Of a DNA stretch of 64,000 bases, positions 35,221-44,712 are shown piece after piece. The stretch is taken from contig NZ_BANH01000019.1 in assembly GCF_000964465.1 (NCBI RefSeq), positions 34,103 through 98,102 of the forward strand. Reading direction: 5' to 3'. Below the pieces are notes generated by a model. It worked only from the letters and a program-made list of their open reading frames with translations, made no database searches and was not told the DNA's origin. Source of the DNA: Gluconobacter thailandicus F149-1 = NBRC 100600 (lineage in GTDB: Bacteria > Pseudomonadota > Alphaproteobacteria > Acetobacterales > Acetobacteraceae). The position numbers were made by a program, and so were the translations under genes. Position 1 is the stretch's first letter. Every line of letters begins with the position of its first letter.

Positions 35221-36633
35221 TCATGCTGGCAGTGTGCCTTTTTTCTGAATGACGGGGAGAAGCAGCGTTACGCGTAGCCCCGGATGACCATTGGCCAGTT
35301 CCATTGTTCCTCCATGGAGATGCACGACGGCCTGAACCAGAGACAACCCTAGCCCCGCTCCTGGTGTATTGCGGGCTGCCTCCGCCCGGAAAAAGCGTTC
35401 CGATGCGCGAGCCATGTCCTGCTCATCCATCCCGGGGCCCTGATCCGCCACGGTGATTGAAACCTTGTCGTTCTGTGTGGCTGCGGAAAGGGTAATGGCG
35501 GTGTTGATAGGAGCAAACTTGATCGCATTATCCAGCAGATTGGCAACAGCCTGCTGCAGGAGATGAGGGTCTCCATTCACAGGAGCAAGCTGACCAACCT
35601 TGAGATCAAGTTTCAGCCCGGCTTCTTCCATGGAGGCTTCATAAAGTTCGGTCAGGCCTTCCAGAAGCGGCTTCATATCCAGAACCGTAAACGCCGCGCG
35701 CCGCGCGCCCGCTTCAAGCTGGGCAATCCGGAGCAATGCCTCGAAAATGGATGTCACCCGATCCAGATCCAGCACAGCTCGGTCAATCGCTGCACGGAGT
35801 TCCTCTTCGGATGTTGAGGTCAGGCTCGCATCTTCCAGCCGTGCACGCGCACGGGCAATGGGCGTCCGCAAATCGTGGGCAATAGCATTCGAAACCTGCC
35901 TGACACCATCCATGAGGCGATTGATACGCTCCAGCATGGTATTAACCGTCTGCGCTACGAGATCGGTTTCATTGCCTGTCAGTGGAATGCGGCGGCTGAG
36001 ATCGCCTTGGGCCACAGCAGATGTCGTACGGGCAATGGAATGCACGACCTGCCGGAAAATCCGCCGGATTGCCAGTGTCCCGCCAGCTGCCAGCAGCGAC
36101 ACCATAACCCACGCCCAGATGAGCGTATCGGTCAGAACATGCCGGACAACCTGACGCCCCCGGACATCCCGGCCAACGATCAGGCGGAACCCTTCCGACA
36201 ACGGGTAAGCATGCATCTTGGCTTGCGTTCGAAAGCCATCCCGGCGAATGGCAAGTTCATAGAACTCATCCATCTGCGTGATGACAACAGGCCAGCCCGG
36301 TAGGTTGCCCGCATATTTCCGACCGTCCGGCCCAACGAGAAGGTAAAGTTCGTCGTCCTCGACGTTCTGATCCAGCCGATCCTGAATGGCGAGGGCCAGA
36401 GCAGCGGGGCCGCCATGAACCCACCGTTGGGCCAGATCATGGGCGTCCACCTGAACGGCGGCTTCGACCTGGCGATCGAGCTGGCCCGTGGTGTTCCACC
36501 AAATAAAGGACAGAAACACGCCCGCTGAAATGATGAACACCAGCCCGTAAGCGAGCGCAAAGTTCAATCCGGCAGACCGGATCGGCCAGCGCAGACGCTT
36601 TCCCAGCCGCCTGATCCCACGCCAGATCTTCAC
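35221..36633 (-). CDS. Two-component sensor histidine kinase
   Basis: Membrane sensor kinase of 470 residues: helix at about 25-45, a periplasmic domain of some 120 residues, helix at about 170-190, HAMP, HisKA with His253 (NAIAHDLRTPIARARARLE), and HATPase motifs (NLLDNAIKFAP, DQGPGM, GAGLGLSLVQAVVHLHGG). Similar to QseC/TctE/CusS-type kinases. It follows its response regulator by three bases, and a periplasmic HtrA protease gene precedes both, suggesting envelope-stress or metal sensing. The signal is unknown. Confidence 0.9.
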   Translation of the reverse strand: MKIWRGIRRLGKRLRWPIRSAGLNFALAYGLVFIISAGVFLSFIWWNTTGQLDRQVEAAVQVDAHDLAQRWVHGGPAALALAIQDRLDQNVEDDELYLLVGPDGRKYAGNLPGWPVVITQMDEFYELAIRRDGFRTQAKMHAYPLSEGFRLIVGRDVRGRQVVRHVLTDTLIWAWVMVSLLAAGGTLAIRRIFRQVVHSIARTTSAVAQGDLSRRIPLTGNETDLVAQTVNTMLERINRLMDGVRQVSNAIAHDLRTPIARARARLEDASLTSTSEEELRAAIDRAVLDLDRVTSIFEALLRIAQLEAGARRAAFTVLDMKPLLEGLTELYEASMEEAGLKLDLKVGQLAPVNGDPHLLQQAVANLLDNAIKFAPINTAITLSAATQNDKVSITVADQGPGMDEQDMARASERFFRAEAARNTPGAGLGLSLVQAVVHLHGGTMELANGHPGLRVTLLLPVIQKKGTLPA

Positions 36634-36636
36634 GGA

Positions 36637-37317
36637 TCAGTCCGCGCGCAGGATGTAGCCGGCGTTCCGGATGGTGTGGATGAGTGGGGTGGCAAACGGC
36701 TTGTCCACCTTCTGGCGAAGGCGGGAAACATGCACGTCGATCACGTTGGTCTGTGGATCAAAGTGATAATCCCACACGCGCTCCAGCAGCATGGTGCGGG
36801 TCACAACCTGCCCGGCGTGGCGGATCAAAAATTCCAGCAGACGAAATTCACGGGGCTGAAGATCGATCTTTTCATTGCCCCGCTTCACCGTCCGGGACAG
36901 CAGGTCCATTTCCAGATCCCCGACCGTCAGACGCGTCTGGGGAGCAGATTCCGGGCGCCCACGGCGGCCAAGAGCTTCCACACGGGCCAGCAGTTCAGAG
37001 AACGCAAACGGCTTCGTCATGTAATCGTCGCCACCAGCCTTCAGACCGGCAACCCGTTCATCAACGTCCGCCAGTGCGGAAAGCAGCAGGACGGGCGTGG
37101 CGTTCTTCTGGCCGCGCAGCGTTTCCAGAATACGCAGACCATCAATGCCGCCCGGCAACATGCGATCCAGGATCACGACGTCATAATTCTCACTGACCGC
37201 CAGAAACAGACCGTCCTTGCCATTATCCGCTTCATCAACGACATGCCCCGCCTCGCGCAACCCCTTGAGAACAAAGGCGCGGACTGTGGAATCGTCCTCG
37301 ACAAGCAGGATACGCAT
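36637..37317 (-). CDS. OmpR/PhoB-family response regulator
   Basis: A 226-residue DNA-binding regulator partnering the downstream kinase. Receiver with Glu/Asp pocket (VEDDS), acceptor Asp51 (VVILDRMLPG) and YMTKPFA, followed by a winged helix with LQPREFRLLEFLIRHAGQVVTRTMLLERVWDYHFDPQTNVIDVHVSRLRQKVD, close to the QseB/CopR branch. Starts at 37317, 90 bases after the end of the HtrA gene on the same strand. Confidence 0.92.
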   Translation of the reverse strand: MRILLVEDDSTVRAFVLKGLREAGHVVDEADNGKDGLFLAVSENYDVVILDRMLPGGIDGLRILETLRGQKNATPVLLLSALADVDERVAGLKAGGDDYMTKPFAFSELLARVEALGRRGRPESAPQTRLTVGDLEMDLLSRTVKRGNEKIDLQPREFRLLEFLIRHAGQVVTRTMLLERVWDYHFDPQTNVIDVHVSRLRQKVDKPFATPLIHTIRNAGYILRAD

Positions 37318-37407
37318 GGGTGTTACTCTCTTCTTTCGGGACGGCTGGACGCAGTGTCAGGGCTGCAGAATACCGGCTTGTTTCCGTGGGTCAAAGTGAA
37401 GCGTTGT

Positions 37408-38655
37408 TCAGTTATCCGCATTCTTGGGACGCGGCCCAATATGAACAGGGAGTGTCACGTCCTGATCGCCACGGCGGACGCCGAAATTCAGCACCATTCC
37501 TGGCTTGGCCGCTGCAATGCTACGAAGCAGCATACGAGCACTGATCACCGGCGTTCCATCCACCTGACGGACAATATCACCACGCCGCAGACCGCTTTTC
37601 TGAGCCGGCCCACCATTATCGACGCCTGCAATACCGACATTCGTATCACTGTCATCCAGCGTGATCCCGAGCCAGCCGTGTTCGGCATGACCAGTGGCTT
37701 CGATTTCCGCGACAATGGGTGCCACGATTTCGGACGGGATACCAAAGCCAATCCCGACCGAGCCGCCTGCCGGTGTTACAATCGCCGCATTCACAGCCAC
37801 GACCTGTCCGCGCATGTTGAAGGCAGGGCCACCGGAATTACCCGGATTGATTGGCGCATCGAGCTGAATGAAATCATCCAGCGAGCCTATCCCAAGATCA
37901 CGGCCGACGGCTGAAACGATACCCGCCGTAACGGAAGACCCGAAGCCAAACGGATTCCCCGCCACGAGAATCCAGTCTCCGATATCGGTCTGCCGGCTGT
38001 CGCCCCATGTGACGTGCGGAAGTGGCTCGGGACTGTCCACCTTGATGACGGCAATATCCGTCAGTGGATCAGCTCCCAGCAGACGGGCTGGCATTTCGTG
38101 GCCGTTGGAGAGGGACACGACCACCTTGTCAGCACCGCCGACAACGTGACGGTTCGTGACGATGATGCCTGTCGCATCCACAATGAAGCCAGAGCCCGCG
38201 CCGACCATCTCATCCTGCTGACGCTTCATGCGATCATGATAGCGCTTTTCCAGCGGTGTTCCCTTGATTTGCGGGGGAACATGGTCATGGCCGTCGGGAC
38301 TGTTCTGGGTAATGGCGATATTGACGACAGCCGGAATGACCTGTCGGACGAGCGGCGCAAAACTCAGGGGACCATATTTGACCAGAAGCGGCGGAAGAGC
38401 AGGCGCTGCGGCGGGGACCGGAGGCTGCGTCGGGATTCCGTGTGAGTCCGTGCTTTCCCCGGCCAGAGTACCATCAGAAACAACGGGCGGCAGAGATTTG
38501 GCCACGGGCTGCTGAACCGTTGAAGGAGAGGCCTGCCGTGAGGGTGAAGAAATGCGTGAACTGCTGTCATGCGCGCGCCATGCGAGCATGAGCCCCACTG
38601 TTACGACAGTCGCTGTCCCTGCCCCGATTACTGCGGCCTGAAGAGAGCGATTCAT
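37408..38655 (-). CDS. HtrA-type trypsin-like serine protease with single PDZ domain
   Basis: Envelope protease of 415 residues. An uncleaved-looking N-terminal membrane helix (about 7-26) is followed by a Pro/Ser-rich linker to about 90, a trypsin-like domain with His170 (VTNRHVVGG), Asp200 (DPLTDIAVI) and Ser274 (INPGNSGGP), and one PDZ domain (about 325-410). The anchored, one-PDZ form resembles DegS/HtrA. It lies just before a two-component system on the same strand, which may control it or be controlled by it. No clear ribosome binding site at the start. Confidence 0.9.
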   Translation of the reverse strand: MNRSLQAAVIGAGTATVVTVGLMLAWRAHDSSSRISSPSRQASPSTVQQPVAKSLPPVVSDGTLAGESTDSHGIPTQPPVPAAAPALPPLLVKYGPLSFAPLVRQVIPAVVNIAITQNSPDGHDHVPPQIKGTPLEKRYHDRMKRQQDEMVGAGSGFIVDATGIIVTNRHVVGGADKVVVSLSNGHEMPARLLGADPLTDIAVIKVDSPEPLPHVTWGDSRQTDIGDWILVAGNPFGFGSSVTAGIVSAVGRDLGIGSLDDFIQLDAPINPGNSGGPAFNMRGQVVAVNAAIVTPAGGSVGIGFGIPSEIVAPIVAEIEATGHAEHGWLGITLDDSDTNVGIAGVDNGGPAQKSGLRRGDIVRQVDGTPVISARMLLRSIAAAKPGMVLNFGVRRGDQDVTLPVHIGPRPKNADN

Positions 38656-38741
38656 AGGAAACAGGTCACGAACATCGTCATATTTCAGCTGCTAACACAA
38701 AATAGCCGAAGCTCCTAAAAGAAGCGCTACACGGGCGTTTT

Positions 38742-38769
38742 TTGACCTTTGGGACGGCCCCCGTACCTT
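38742..38769 (+). promoter_or_regulatory. Possible sigma-70 promoter of the DoxX gene
   Basis: TTGACC (38742-38747) and TACCTT (38764-38769) with a 16-base spacer, about 107 bases before the DoxX start. A plain sequence match; the rest of the 220-base divergent gap shows no other support. Confidence 0.25.
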
Positions 38770-38875
38770 TCTTTTATGCCATTTATGGAAATCATATCAT
38801 TCCATGATTTCTATTTTTCGTTCATTTGGCATCACTTATCTTTCCGGCAGTTCTTCTCCTCTGAAAGATGCTCCC

Positions 38876-39283
38876 ATGTTTGCTTCCCTTCTTCCCCGCG
38901 ATGCTCTCCTTCTTTCCGGACGCCTGCTGATGGCTGTGCTTTTCCTTGTCATGGGCTGGGGGAAACTGGCTGATTTTCAGTCTGCCGTTTCCTACATGGT
39001 GCAGACAGGCGCACCCCTTCCCACTCTGTCTGCCGTACTCGCCATTGTCGTAGAATTAGGCGCGGGACTTGCGCTGATCGCGGGTGTTTTGGTGGAACCG
39101 GTTGCGATTATTCTCGCTGTTTATACAGTTATTACAGGGCTGATCGGCCACCATTTCTGGACCATGTCCGGAATGCTCCGCTACGACATGATGATCCATT
39201 TTTATAAAAACATCAGCATTGCCGGTGGTCTTCTGATCCTTGCCCCTGCCGGAGCTGGACGCTTCGCCCTTCGACTGCGCTGA
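38876..39283 (+). CDS. DoxX-family integral membrane protein
   Basis: A 135-residue protein with four membrane helices (SGRLLMAVLFLVMGWGKLADF, ...LSAVLAIVVELGAGLALIAGV, ...VAIILAVYTVITGLIGHHFW, ...IAGGLLILAPAGAGRFAL). The MGWGKL turn and GHHFW loop are typical of DoxX. Family members are linked to thiol-redox balance, but no reaction can be assigned. Start at ATG 38876. It is followed by the nucleoside hydrolase gene on the same strand. Confidence 0.85.
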   Translation: MFASLLPRDALLLSGRLLMAVLFLVMGWGKLADFQSAVSYMVQTGAPLPTLSAVLAIVVELGAGLALIAGVLVEPVAIILAVYTVITGLIGHHFWTMSGMLRYDMMIHFYKNISIAGGLLILAPAGAGRFALRLR

Positions 39284-39346
39284 ACGCTTGCAGCAGACAG
39301 GTCATTCCTGGATAGTAACGGCTAATCCAATCCGCAAGGATCCGCC

Positions 39347-40390
39347 ATGCGCCTCTCCCGCCGCTCCCTGCTTGCTCACTCTGTTGGACTGGCGTCTCTT
39401 GCGGCCTTGCCGATACAGGTTCAGGCACAGGCGCCCGGCCGCAAGATCATTCTGGATACCGATCCGGGGGTCGACGATGCCATGGCACTTCTACTGCTCC
39501 ATGCCACGCCTGGTATTTCAATCGTGGGGATCACTACAGCGGCAGGCAATGGCCTAATCGAAACCACGACACACAATGCCCTGTATCTGGCAGACAGGTT
39601 CGGCATAACCGCTCCTGTCGCAAAAGGTCAGGGGACGTCCCTGGATGGCGTAACGTCCTCACCACCCGTCACCATTCATGGGCGGAACGCACTGGGTGAC
39701 ATCCCTCTTCCCGCAATACGGAAAAAGCTCGATCCCCGTCCCGCCCACGACCTGATGATCGATGTTGTACGGGCCAACCCTCACGAGATCACGCTGGTTG
39801 CGACAGGGCATATGACCAATCTGGCGCTCGCCCTGCGGAAAGCGCCGGAGATTGCCGGACTGGTTCGGGAAGTCGTGCTTATGGGCGGCGCGTTCGGGTA
39901 TCATGGAGCGCGAGGGAACGTCACACCGGCCGCAGAGGCCAATTTCCATGGCGACCCCCGCGCCGCAGACGAAATCTGTGTCGCAGGTTGGCCCCTCACG
40001 ATCGTCGGGCTGGATGTCACGACGCAAACCATCATGACGGATGCATATTTCACAGATCTGCGCCAGCATGGCGGGAAATCGGGGCAGTTCCTGTGGGACA
40101 TCACCCGCGTTTACATGACTTTCCATCATGGGCTCGGTCTGAACGGCATTTACGTCAATGACGCCTCAGCTGCCGCCTATGTCATCGCCCCGGAACTGTT
40201 CGAAACACAGAAAGGATCGGTACGGGTTGCCACGGAAAGCGTAGCTTTGGGAGAATCTATCCTGAAAGCTGATGGACGCGTCTATTCGACGGGCGACTGG
40301 GATCATCGCCCTTCCGTTCAGGTCTGTACGGACGTGAACGCCGAAGCGGTTAGGACCCTCTTCCGTAACGCCGTCCTGCGAATAGGCTAA
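39347..40390 (+). CDS. Exported inosine-uridine preferring nucleoside hydrolase
   Basis: Cleaves ribonucleosides to base and ribose. The 347-residue protein has an N-terminal Tat-like signal (MRLSRRSLLAHSVGLASL...VQA) with the twin arginines, so it is probably periplasmic. The calcium and substrate motif DTDPGVDD at 37-44, VATGHMTNLALAL, VLMGGAFGYHG and the C-terminal catalytic DNA-like region are present. Export would allow nucleoside salvage from outside. Convergent with hrpB; the two stops overlap by a few bases. Confidence 0.88.
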   Translation: MRLSRRSLLAHSVGLASLAALPIQVQAQAPGRKIILDTDPGVDDAMALLLLHATPGISIVGITTAAGNGLIETTTHNALYLADRFGITAPVAKGQGTSLDGVTSSPPVTIHGRNALGDIPLPAIRKKLDPRPAHDLMIDVVRANPHEITLVATGHMTNLALALRKAPEIAGLVREVVLMGGAFGYHGARGNVTPAAEANFHGDPRAADEICVAGWPLTIVGLDVTTQTIMTDAYFTDLRQHGGKSGQFLWDITRVYMTFHHGLGLNGIYVNDASAAAYVIAPELFETQKGSVRVATESVALGESILKADGRVYSTGDWDHRPSVQVCTDVNAEAVRTLFRNAVLRIG

Positions 40391-42873
40391 CGCTTTGGCC
40401 TGGGCTTCGGTGGCTCAGCAGTCGCCGGATCTTCCGGCCAGTCATGTCGAGGATAACGGCCGCGCATGTCTTTGCGCATATCGGACCAGCTTCCTTTCCA
40501 GAAGCCTGCCAGATCGGCCGTGATCGCCTGCGGGCGACCAGCTGGCGACAGAAGCGCACATTGAAGCGCGACCTGACCATCAGCCAGCACAGGCGTTGTG
40601 GCTGTTCCGTAAAAAGCCTGCGCACGAGCGGAGACTGTTGGAATCGCGCCGGTGTAATCAATATCGTGGGTGCTGGCTTTCAGCGTCAAACGGGGCGGTA
40701 ATTTTCGATCCAACGCTGACAGATCAGCGTAGTCCAGTTGCGCACGCAGAATGGACAGAAGATCCAACGCCTTGACCTGCGTCAGGCGGTCACACCCCGC
40801 CAGATAGGGTTCGAGCCATTCCAGACTTTGAGCCAGAGCCTCCACGGACAGATCCGGCAAATGTGGTGCATAGGTTGCCCGGGCATAGGCGACGCGCGCC
40901 TGAAACTGCTGGATCGCGTCGGACCATTCGAGGGCTCTGGGCAGATCAGACTGGATCTGCTGGAGCAGGAGAATCTGCGCTTCCTCGGGCGTCACCTCTG
41001 TATTGCGGTCTCGCAGGATCAACGCGCCCAGACGAAGTCTGCGTCTGGCAATGATGCGTCCGGAGGCACCATCCAGACTGGTCTCCACCTGTTCAGTCGT
41101 CCGATCCAGCAGCGTCTGGGGGAGGTTTTCTGCATCCAGAGGCGCGGCCAGCGTGATTTCCGTGGACGTCCGGGTGTGGAAGGCAGCGGCAGCCAGCAGC
41201 TTTTCCCGCGCCAGACCATCATTGGCCGAGATCCGCGCGCTTCCTCCGCCTGCAAGACGAAAGCGCCCCAGTTCGCCAGCGGCCTGCGCCACACGGTCTG
41301 GAAAACCGGCCGCCAGTAGGGGGCCGGCGTGCGAAGGCATCGGGCTGAGGGGCAGTTCTTTCCCGCCCATCCGGCGCAGGAAGCGCTTGGCGGACTGGCG
41401 CATGTGAAACAGGCTGGCGCGATCGGCACGGGGGTCATCGCGTTCGAAAAGAGCCAGACGCGTGCGGATGTCCGCTCCAGCCGAGGCACCTGCGGGTGTG
41501 TTCGGTCTTGGGCGAAGCGGATCGCGCTCTTCCAGAAGCGCGGCAAGGCAGGCGCCGGTAACACGTTCCGGAATCGTCTTTGCCGCACAGAGCATGGCGG
41601 CAAGGCGCGGATGGGTTCCCAATCCGGCCATCCGTTTTCCAAGGGGTGTGATGTGCCCTGCGACGTCGATGCCCCCGAGCTCACGGAGCAGTTCGCGGCC
41701 ACCCTTCAGAACCCCGGCAGGCGGTGCATCCAAAAGAGACAGAGCATCAGGGGACGTTCCCATAACGTCCTGCCAGGCAGCGGTCACAAGGGCAAAATCC
41801 GTGAGGTCCGCGACAAGGATTTCAGGCGCATCCTGTGGACGGAGCGCACGCTGCGTGACTTCAGACCAGAGCCGGATCGCGATACCGGGCGACTGTCGGC
41901 CTGCACGTCCCGCCCGTTGGGTTGCCGTCGCACGGGAGATCTTCAGGGTTTCCAGACGGGATAGGCCAGTGTTCGGGTCCAGACGGGGCGCACGTCGAAG
42001 GCCCCCATCCACGACAATCCTGACGCCCGAAACCGTCACGGATGTTTCCGCAATTGACGTTGCCAGCACGACGCGACGGACGCTGGATGGCGCAATGGCA
42101 CGGTCCTGATCTTCCGTTGTCTGCTCGCCGTGAAGTGGGAAAACAGGCACAGAGTCCCCAAGCAGCGCCAGCGTCCGGCGAATCTCACCAACACCCGGCA
42201 GGAAGGCGAGAATATCGCCTTCTTCTTCCGACCAGGCCTGTCGGATCGCTCGGGCACAGGCCTCCGGCAGATCTCTGGGGTGCGAAATGTCGCGGGTATG
42301 CCGAACATCAATCGGATACTGCCGCCCTTCGCTCTCTATAAGTGGGGCATTCATCAGTGTTGTAAAAGCGCGACCATCCGGCGTTGCGGACATCGCCAGA
42401 ATACGAAGATCAGGCCGCAGTTCGCGCTGAAGATCAAGGCAGAAAGCCAGCGCTGCATCCAGATCCAGAGACCGTTCATGAACTTCATCGAACAGAACGG
42501 CCCCGACACTATCCAATGTCGGGTCCGCCAGAAGGCGGCGAACCAGTAACCCTTCCGTCACGACTTCGATACGTGTTCTGCTGGAAACAGCAGAATCCGT
42601 GCGGGTTCGAAAGCCGACGGTTTCGCCGGGACGTTCGCCGAGTGTGCTGGCCATCCGGGACGCGGCACCACGCACGGCAACACGACGCGGTTCGACAAGA
42701 ATGATTTTCTGCCCGGCAAGCCATGGCGCATCGAGCAGCGCCAAAGGAGTCAGGGTCGTTTTACCGGCACCCGGCGGGGCAACAAGAACAGCATTGGGCT
42801 GCTGTTCAAGAACGCTCAGCAGATTTGGAAGAATGGCCGTGACCGGGAGGTCCGGAGAAAAAAACGCGCTCAG
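40387..42873 (-). CDS. hrpB: ATP-dependent helicase HrpB, apparent CUG start
   Basis: DEAH-box RNA helicase of 828 residues. Motifs: Walker A APPGAGKTT near residue 35, DEVH (LFDEVHERSLD), SAT (LAMSATPDG), a helicase C domain ending in QRAGRAGRQSPG, and the HrpB-specific C-terminal domain with WPEDP near the end. No ATG, GTG or TTG exists in frame between the preceding stop and the Walker A motif. CTG at 42873 has GGGAG seven bases upstream and gives the normal N-terminus (SPDLPVTAILPNLLSVL). The first conventional start, TTG 42744, would delete the P-loop. The role of HrpB in Gluconobacter is unknown. Confidence 0.87.
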   Translation of the reverse strand: MSAFFSPDLPVTAILPNLLSVLEQQPNAVLVAPPGAGKTTLTPLALLDAPWLAGQKIILVEPRRVAVRGAASRMASTLGERPGETVGFRTRTDSAVSSRTRIEVVTEGLLVRRLLADPTLDSVGAVLFDEVHERSLDLDAALAFCLDLQRELRPDLRILAMSATPDGRAFTTLMNAPLIESEGRQYPIDVRHTRDISHPRDLPEACARAIRQAWSEEEGDILAFLPGVGEIRRTLALLGDSVPVFPLHGEQTTEDQDRAIAPSSVRRVVLATSIAETSVTVSGVRIVVDGGLRRAPRLDPNTGLSRLETLKISRATATQRAGRAGRQSPGIAIRLWSEVTQRALRPQDAPEILVADLTDFALVTAAWQDVMGTSPDALSLLDAPPAGVLKGGRELLRELGGIDVAGHITPLGKRMAGLGTHPRLAAMLCAAKTIPERVTGACLAALLEERDPLRPRPNTPAGASAGADIRTRLALFERDDPRADRASLFHMRQSAKRFLRRMGGKELPLSPMPSHAGPLLAAGFPDRVAQAAGELGRFRLAGGGSARISANDGLAREKLLAAAAFHTRTSTEITLAAPLDAENLPQTLLDRTTEQVETSLDGASGRIIARRRLRLGALILRDRNTEVTPEEAQILLLQQIQSDLPRALEWSDAIQQFQARVAYARATYAPHLPDLSVEALAQSLEWLEPYLAGCDRLTQVKALDLLSILRAQLDYADLSALDRKLPPRLTLKASTHDIDYTGAIPTVSARAQAFYGTATTPVLADGQVALQCALLSPAGRPQAITADLAGFWKGSWSDMRKDMRGRYPRHDWPEDPATAEPPKPRPKR

Positions 42874-42916
42874 GACTGAACTCCCGTGAAAGACAGATGG
42901 ATAGCCAGAGAACCGG

Positions 42917-43732
42917 TTATTTCAATGCAAAGCCCATCCGGTTCAGAACGTCTTTCATGACGTGTCGCCCGCTCAGACCGCGATAGCTGTCCACGCGGGC
43001 CGCAACAGTCTCGGACCATGCACGGGACGGGAGGCCCTGTTCCTGCTGGTAGGCATCGGCAACGTGATCGTAAGCGGCAATGCCTTCCGGCTCCTGCGTC
43101 ACGTCATACCGTTCCCGATGGACAACCACATCCTGACCAAGACGGGGTTTGTACCCGTTCTGGTAGGCAGGATCTGGACGACCGACACACATGCCCACAA
43201 CCGCGACCGTTTTCGGAGGAAGGTTCAACAGTTTGGCGACGTCTTCCGGATGGTTCCGCAGACCGCCGATATAGACAGTGCCGAGCCCCATGGACTCAAA
43301 AGCCGTCACGGCATTCTGGGCAGCGATACCGACATCCAGCGTGCTCATGAGGAATATCTCCTCATAGTCCAGCGCTTCACTACCCTTTCCAGCACGCTCT
43401 GCAATCCGCTCCAGACGGGCCAGATCGACGATCCAGGCCAGAAACAGAGGCGCGACTTCAATGTGCTTCTGATTGCCACTGAGTTCGGCCAGCTTCGCGC
43501 GCGTCTCGGGATTTTCAACCGCGACGACGGACCAGACCTGAAGGTTGCTGGACGTCGCCGCCGAGGAGGCTGCCGCGATTCCGGCTTCCAGTGTGCCGGA
43601 AGGCAGCGCATCCGGAAGATAGGCCCGGACGGAATGGTGTTTCAGAAGGGTTTCAAGAACCGGATTGTCCGGCAGGTCTTTCGGGGCATCAGTGCGATAA
43701 CGGGTCTGCCACAGGGAAGAAATGCCGGACAT
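42917..43732 (-). CDS. Nitroreductase-family NADPH oxidoreductase (NfsA-like)
   Basis: FMN-dependent reductase of 271 residues. LLKHHSVRAYLPDALPSGTLEAGIAAASSAATSSNLQVWSVVAV is the nitroreductase N-terminus with the FMN-binding HxSVR and S-N-Q residues, and MGLGTVYIGGLRNHPEDVAKLLNLPPKTVAVVGMCVGRP matches the NfsA branch. Probably uses NADPH to reduce nitro or quinone compounds. hrpB begins 44 bases downstream on the same strand and apt lies nine bases upstream. Confidence 0.85.
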   Translation of the reverse strand: MSGISSLWQTRYRTDAPKDLPDNPVLETLLKHHSVRAYLPDALPSGTLEAGIAAASSAATSSNLQVWSVVAVENPETRAKLAELSGNQKHIEVAPLFLAWIVDLARLERIAERAGKGSEALDYEEIFLMSTLDVGIAAQNAVTAFESMGLGTVYIGGLRNHPEDVAKLLNLPPKTVAVVGMCVGRPDPAYQNGYKPRLGQDVVVHRERYDVTQEPEGIAAYDHVADAYQQEQGLPSRAWSETVAARVDSYRGLSGRHVMKDVLNRMGFALK

Positions 43733-43741
43733 GGGGGTTCC

Positions 43742-44281
43742 TCAGTCTTCGTAGGTAATGAGTGCGTTCAGCGGAACATCCAGTTTGTCACGTCCCTTGA
43801 GACCTGCAAGCTCGATCAGCACGCTGGCGCCCACAACTTCTGCACCAACCTTACGCAACAGGTCGATGGACGCCGCCAGCGTGCCGCCTGTAGCCAGAAG
43901 GTCATCGAGAACGACAACGCGCTGGCCCGGCTTGATGGCGTCTGCCTGAATGTGCAGTTCATCTTCGCCGTATTCGAGGCCATATTTCAGGGAAATCGTC
44001 TTGCCCGGCAGCTTGCCCGGCTTGCGAAGCATCGTGAAGCCACAGCCGAGGCGCTGCGCCAGCGGAGCGGCCGTCAGGAAGCCACGGCTTTCGATTCCGG
44101 CCAGAAGATCAGGCTGCCATGCGGAAATGATACGGGCCAGCCGGCCTGTTGCGACCTGCCAGGCTTCAGCAGAACGGATCAGCGTGGAGATGTCGTAGAA
44201 CAGGATCCCCGGCTTCGGGAAATCCGGAACCTCACTGATATAGTCCTTGAGGTTAAGCGGCTGGGGTTCCTTGAACGACAT
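43742..44281 (-). CDS. apt: Adenine phosphoribosyltransferase
   Basis: Purine salvage: adenine + PRPP to AMP. The 179-residue protein has the family start ([25 protein letters not shown]), [36 protein letters not shown] and the PRPP-binding loop [13 protein letters not shown]. Start at 44281 (MSFKEPQ) gives the usual length. Transcribed toward the nitroreductase gene. Confidence 0.95.
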   Translation of the reverse strand: MSFKEPQPLNLKDYISEVPDFPKPGILFYDISTLIRSAEAWQVATGRLARIISAWQPDLLAGIESRGFLTAAPLAQRLGCGFTMLRKPGKLPGKTISLKYGLEYGEDELHIQADAIKPGQRVVVLDDLLATGGTLAASIDLLRKVGAEVVGASVLIELAGLKGRDKLDVPLNALITYED

Positions 44282-44346
44282 GACGGCACTGCTTTCTTCT
44301 GGGCATGACAAACAGCGCGCCATGTAGGGGACTCTTCCCCTTCAAC

Positions 44347-44697
44347 TCAAGCCCGGATTGCGTTCCGGGCCTGATCAATGGCTTCCAGAAGGGCATTTCT
44401 GCGAAACGGCTTTGGCAGAACAGCCACGCTTTCGCCCATCAACTGGCCTTCCTCAAAGTCACCGGACATGAGCACGACAGCCAGCAAGGCATTCTGTTCC
44501 CGCAGTTTCCGGGCGAGCAGCAGACCATTCAGAACGCCGGGTAAATTATAGTCCGTCACCAGAAGGTCGGCCGTCCCGTCCCACGCCAAGGCAGCTTCCG
44601 CGTCCTCAACCTGATGAACGTCCCAGCCTTCACGCTGCAGAACCGTTTTCACCACGAGGGCCACGGCCACATCATCTTCAACCAGTAGAACCTGCAT
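44347..44697 (-). CDS. Single-domain response regulator receiver
   Basis: A 116-residue CheY-like protein with no output domain. Acidic pocket VEDD (6-9), acceptor Asp49 (LLVTDYNLPGVLNG), and Lys in VLPKPFRRNALLEAI. It resembles lone receivers paired with hybrid kinases. No kinase gene adjoins it, so its partner is elsewhere. GGGAG precedes the start at nine bases; the upstream MFS gene ends 15 bases earlier, suggesting cotranscription. Confidence 0.85.
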   Translation of the reverse strand: MQVLLVEDDVAVALVVKTVLQREGWDVHQVEDAEAALAWDGTADLLVTDYNLPGVLNGLLLARKLREQNALLAVVLMSGDFEEGQLMGESVAVLPKPFRRNALLEAIDQARNAIRA

Positions 44698-44712
44698 CGC
44701 TCTCAACTCCCA

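Noticed and set aside
36676..37914. Plus-strand frame spanning a response regulator and an HtrA gene
   Set aside because: It crosses two well-supported genes and their spacer, which no real gene would do.
42962..44308. 448-codon plus-strand frame opposite the nitroreductase and apt
   Set aside because: Covers two convincing minus-strand genes and their junction; its translation has no recognisable domain.
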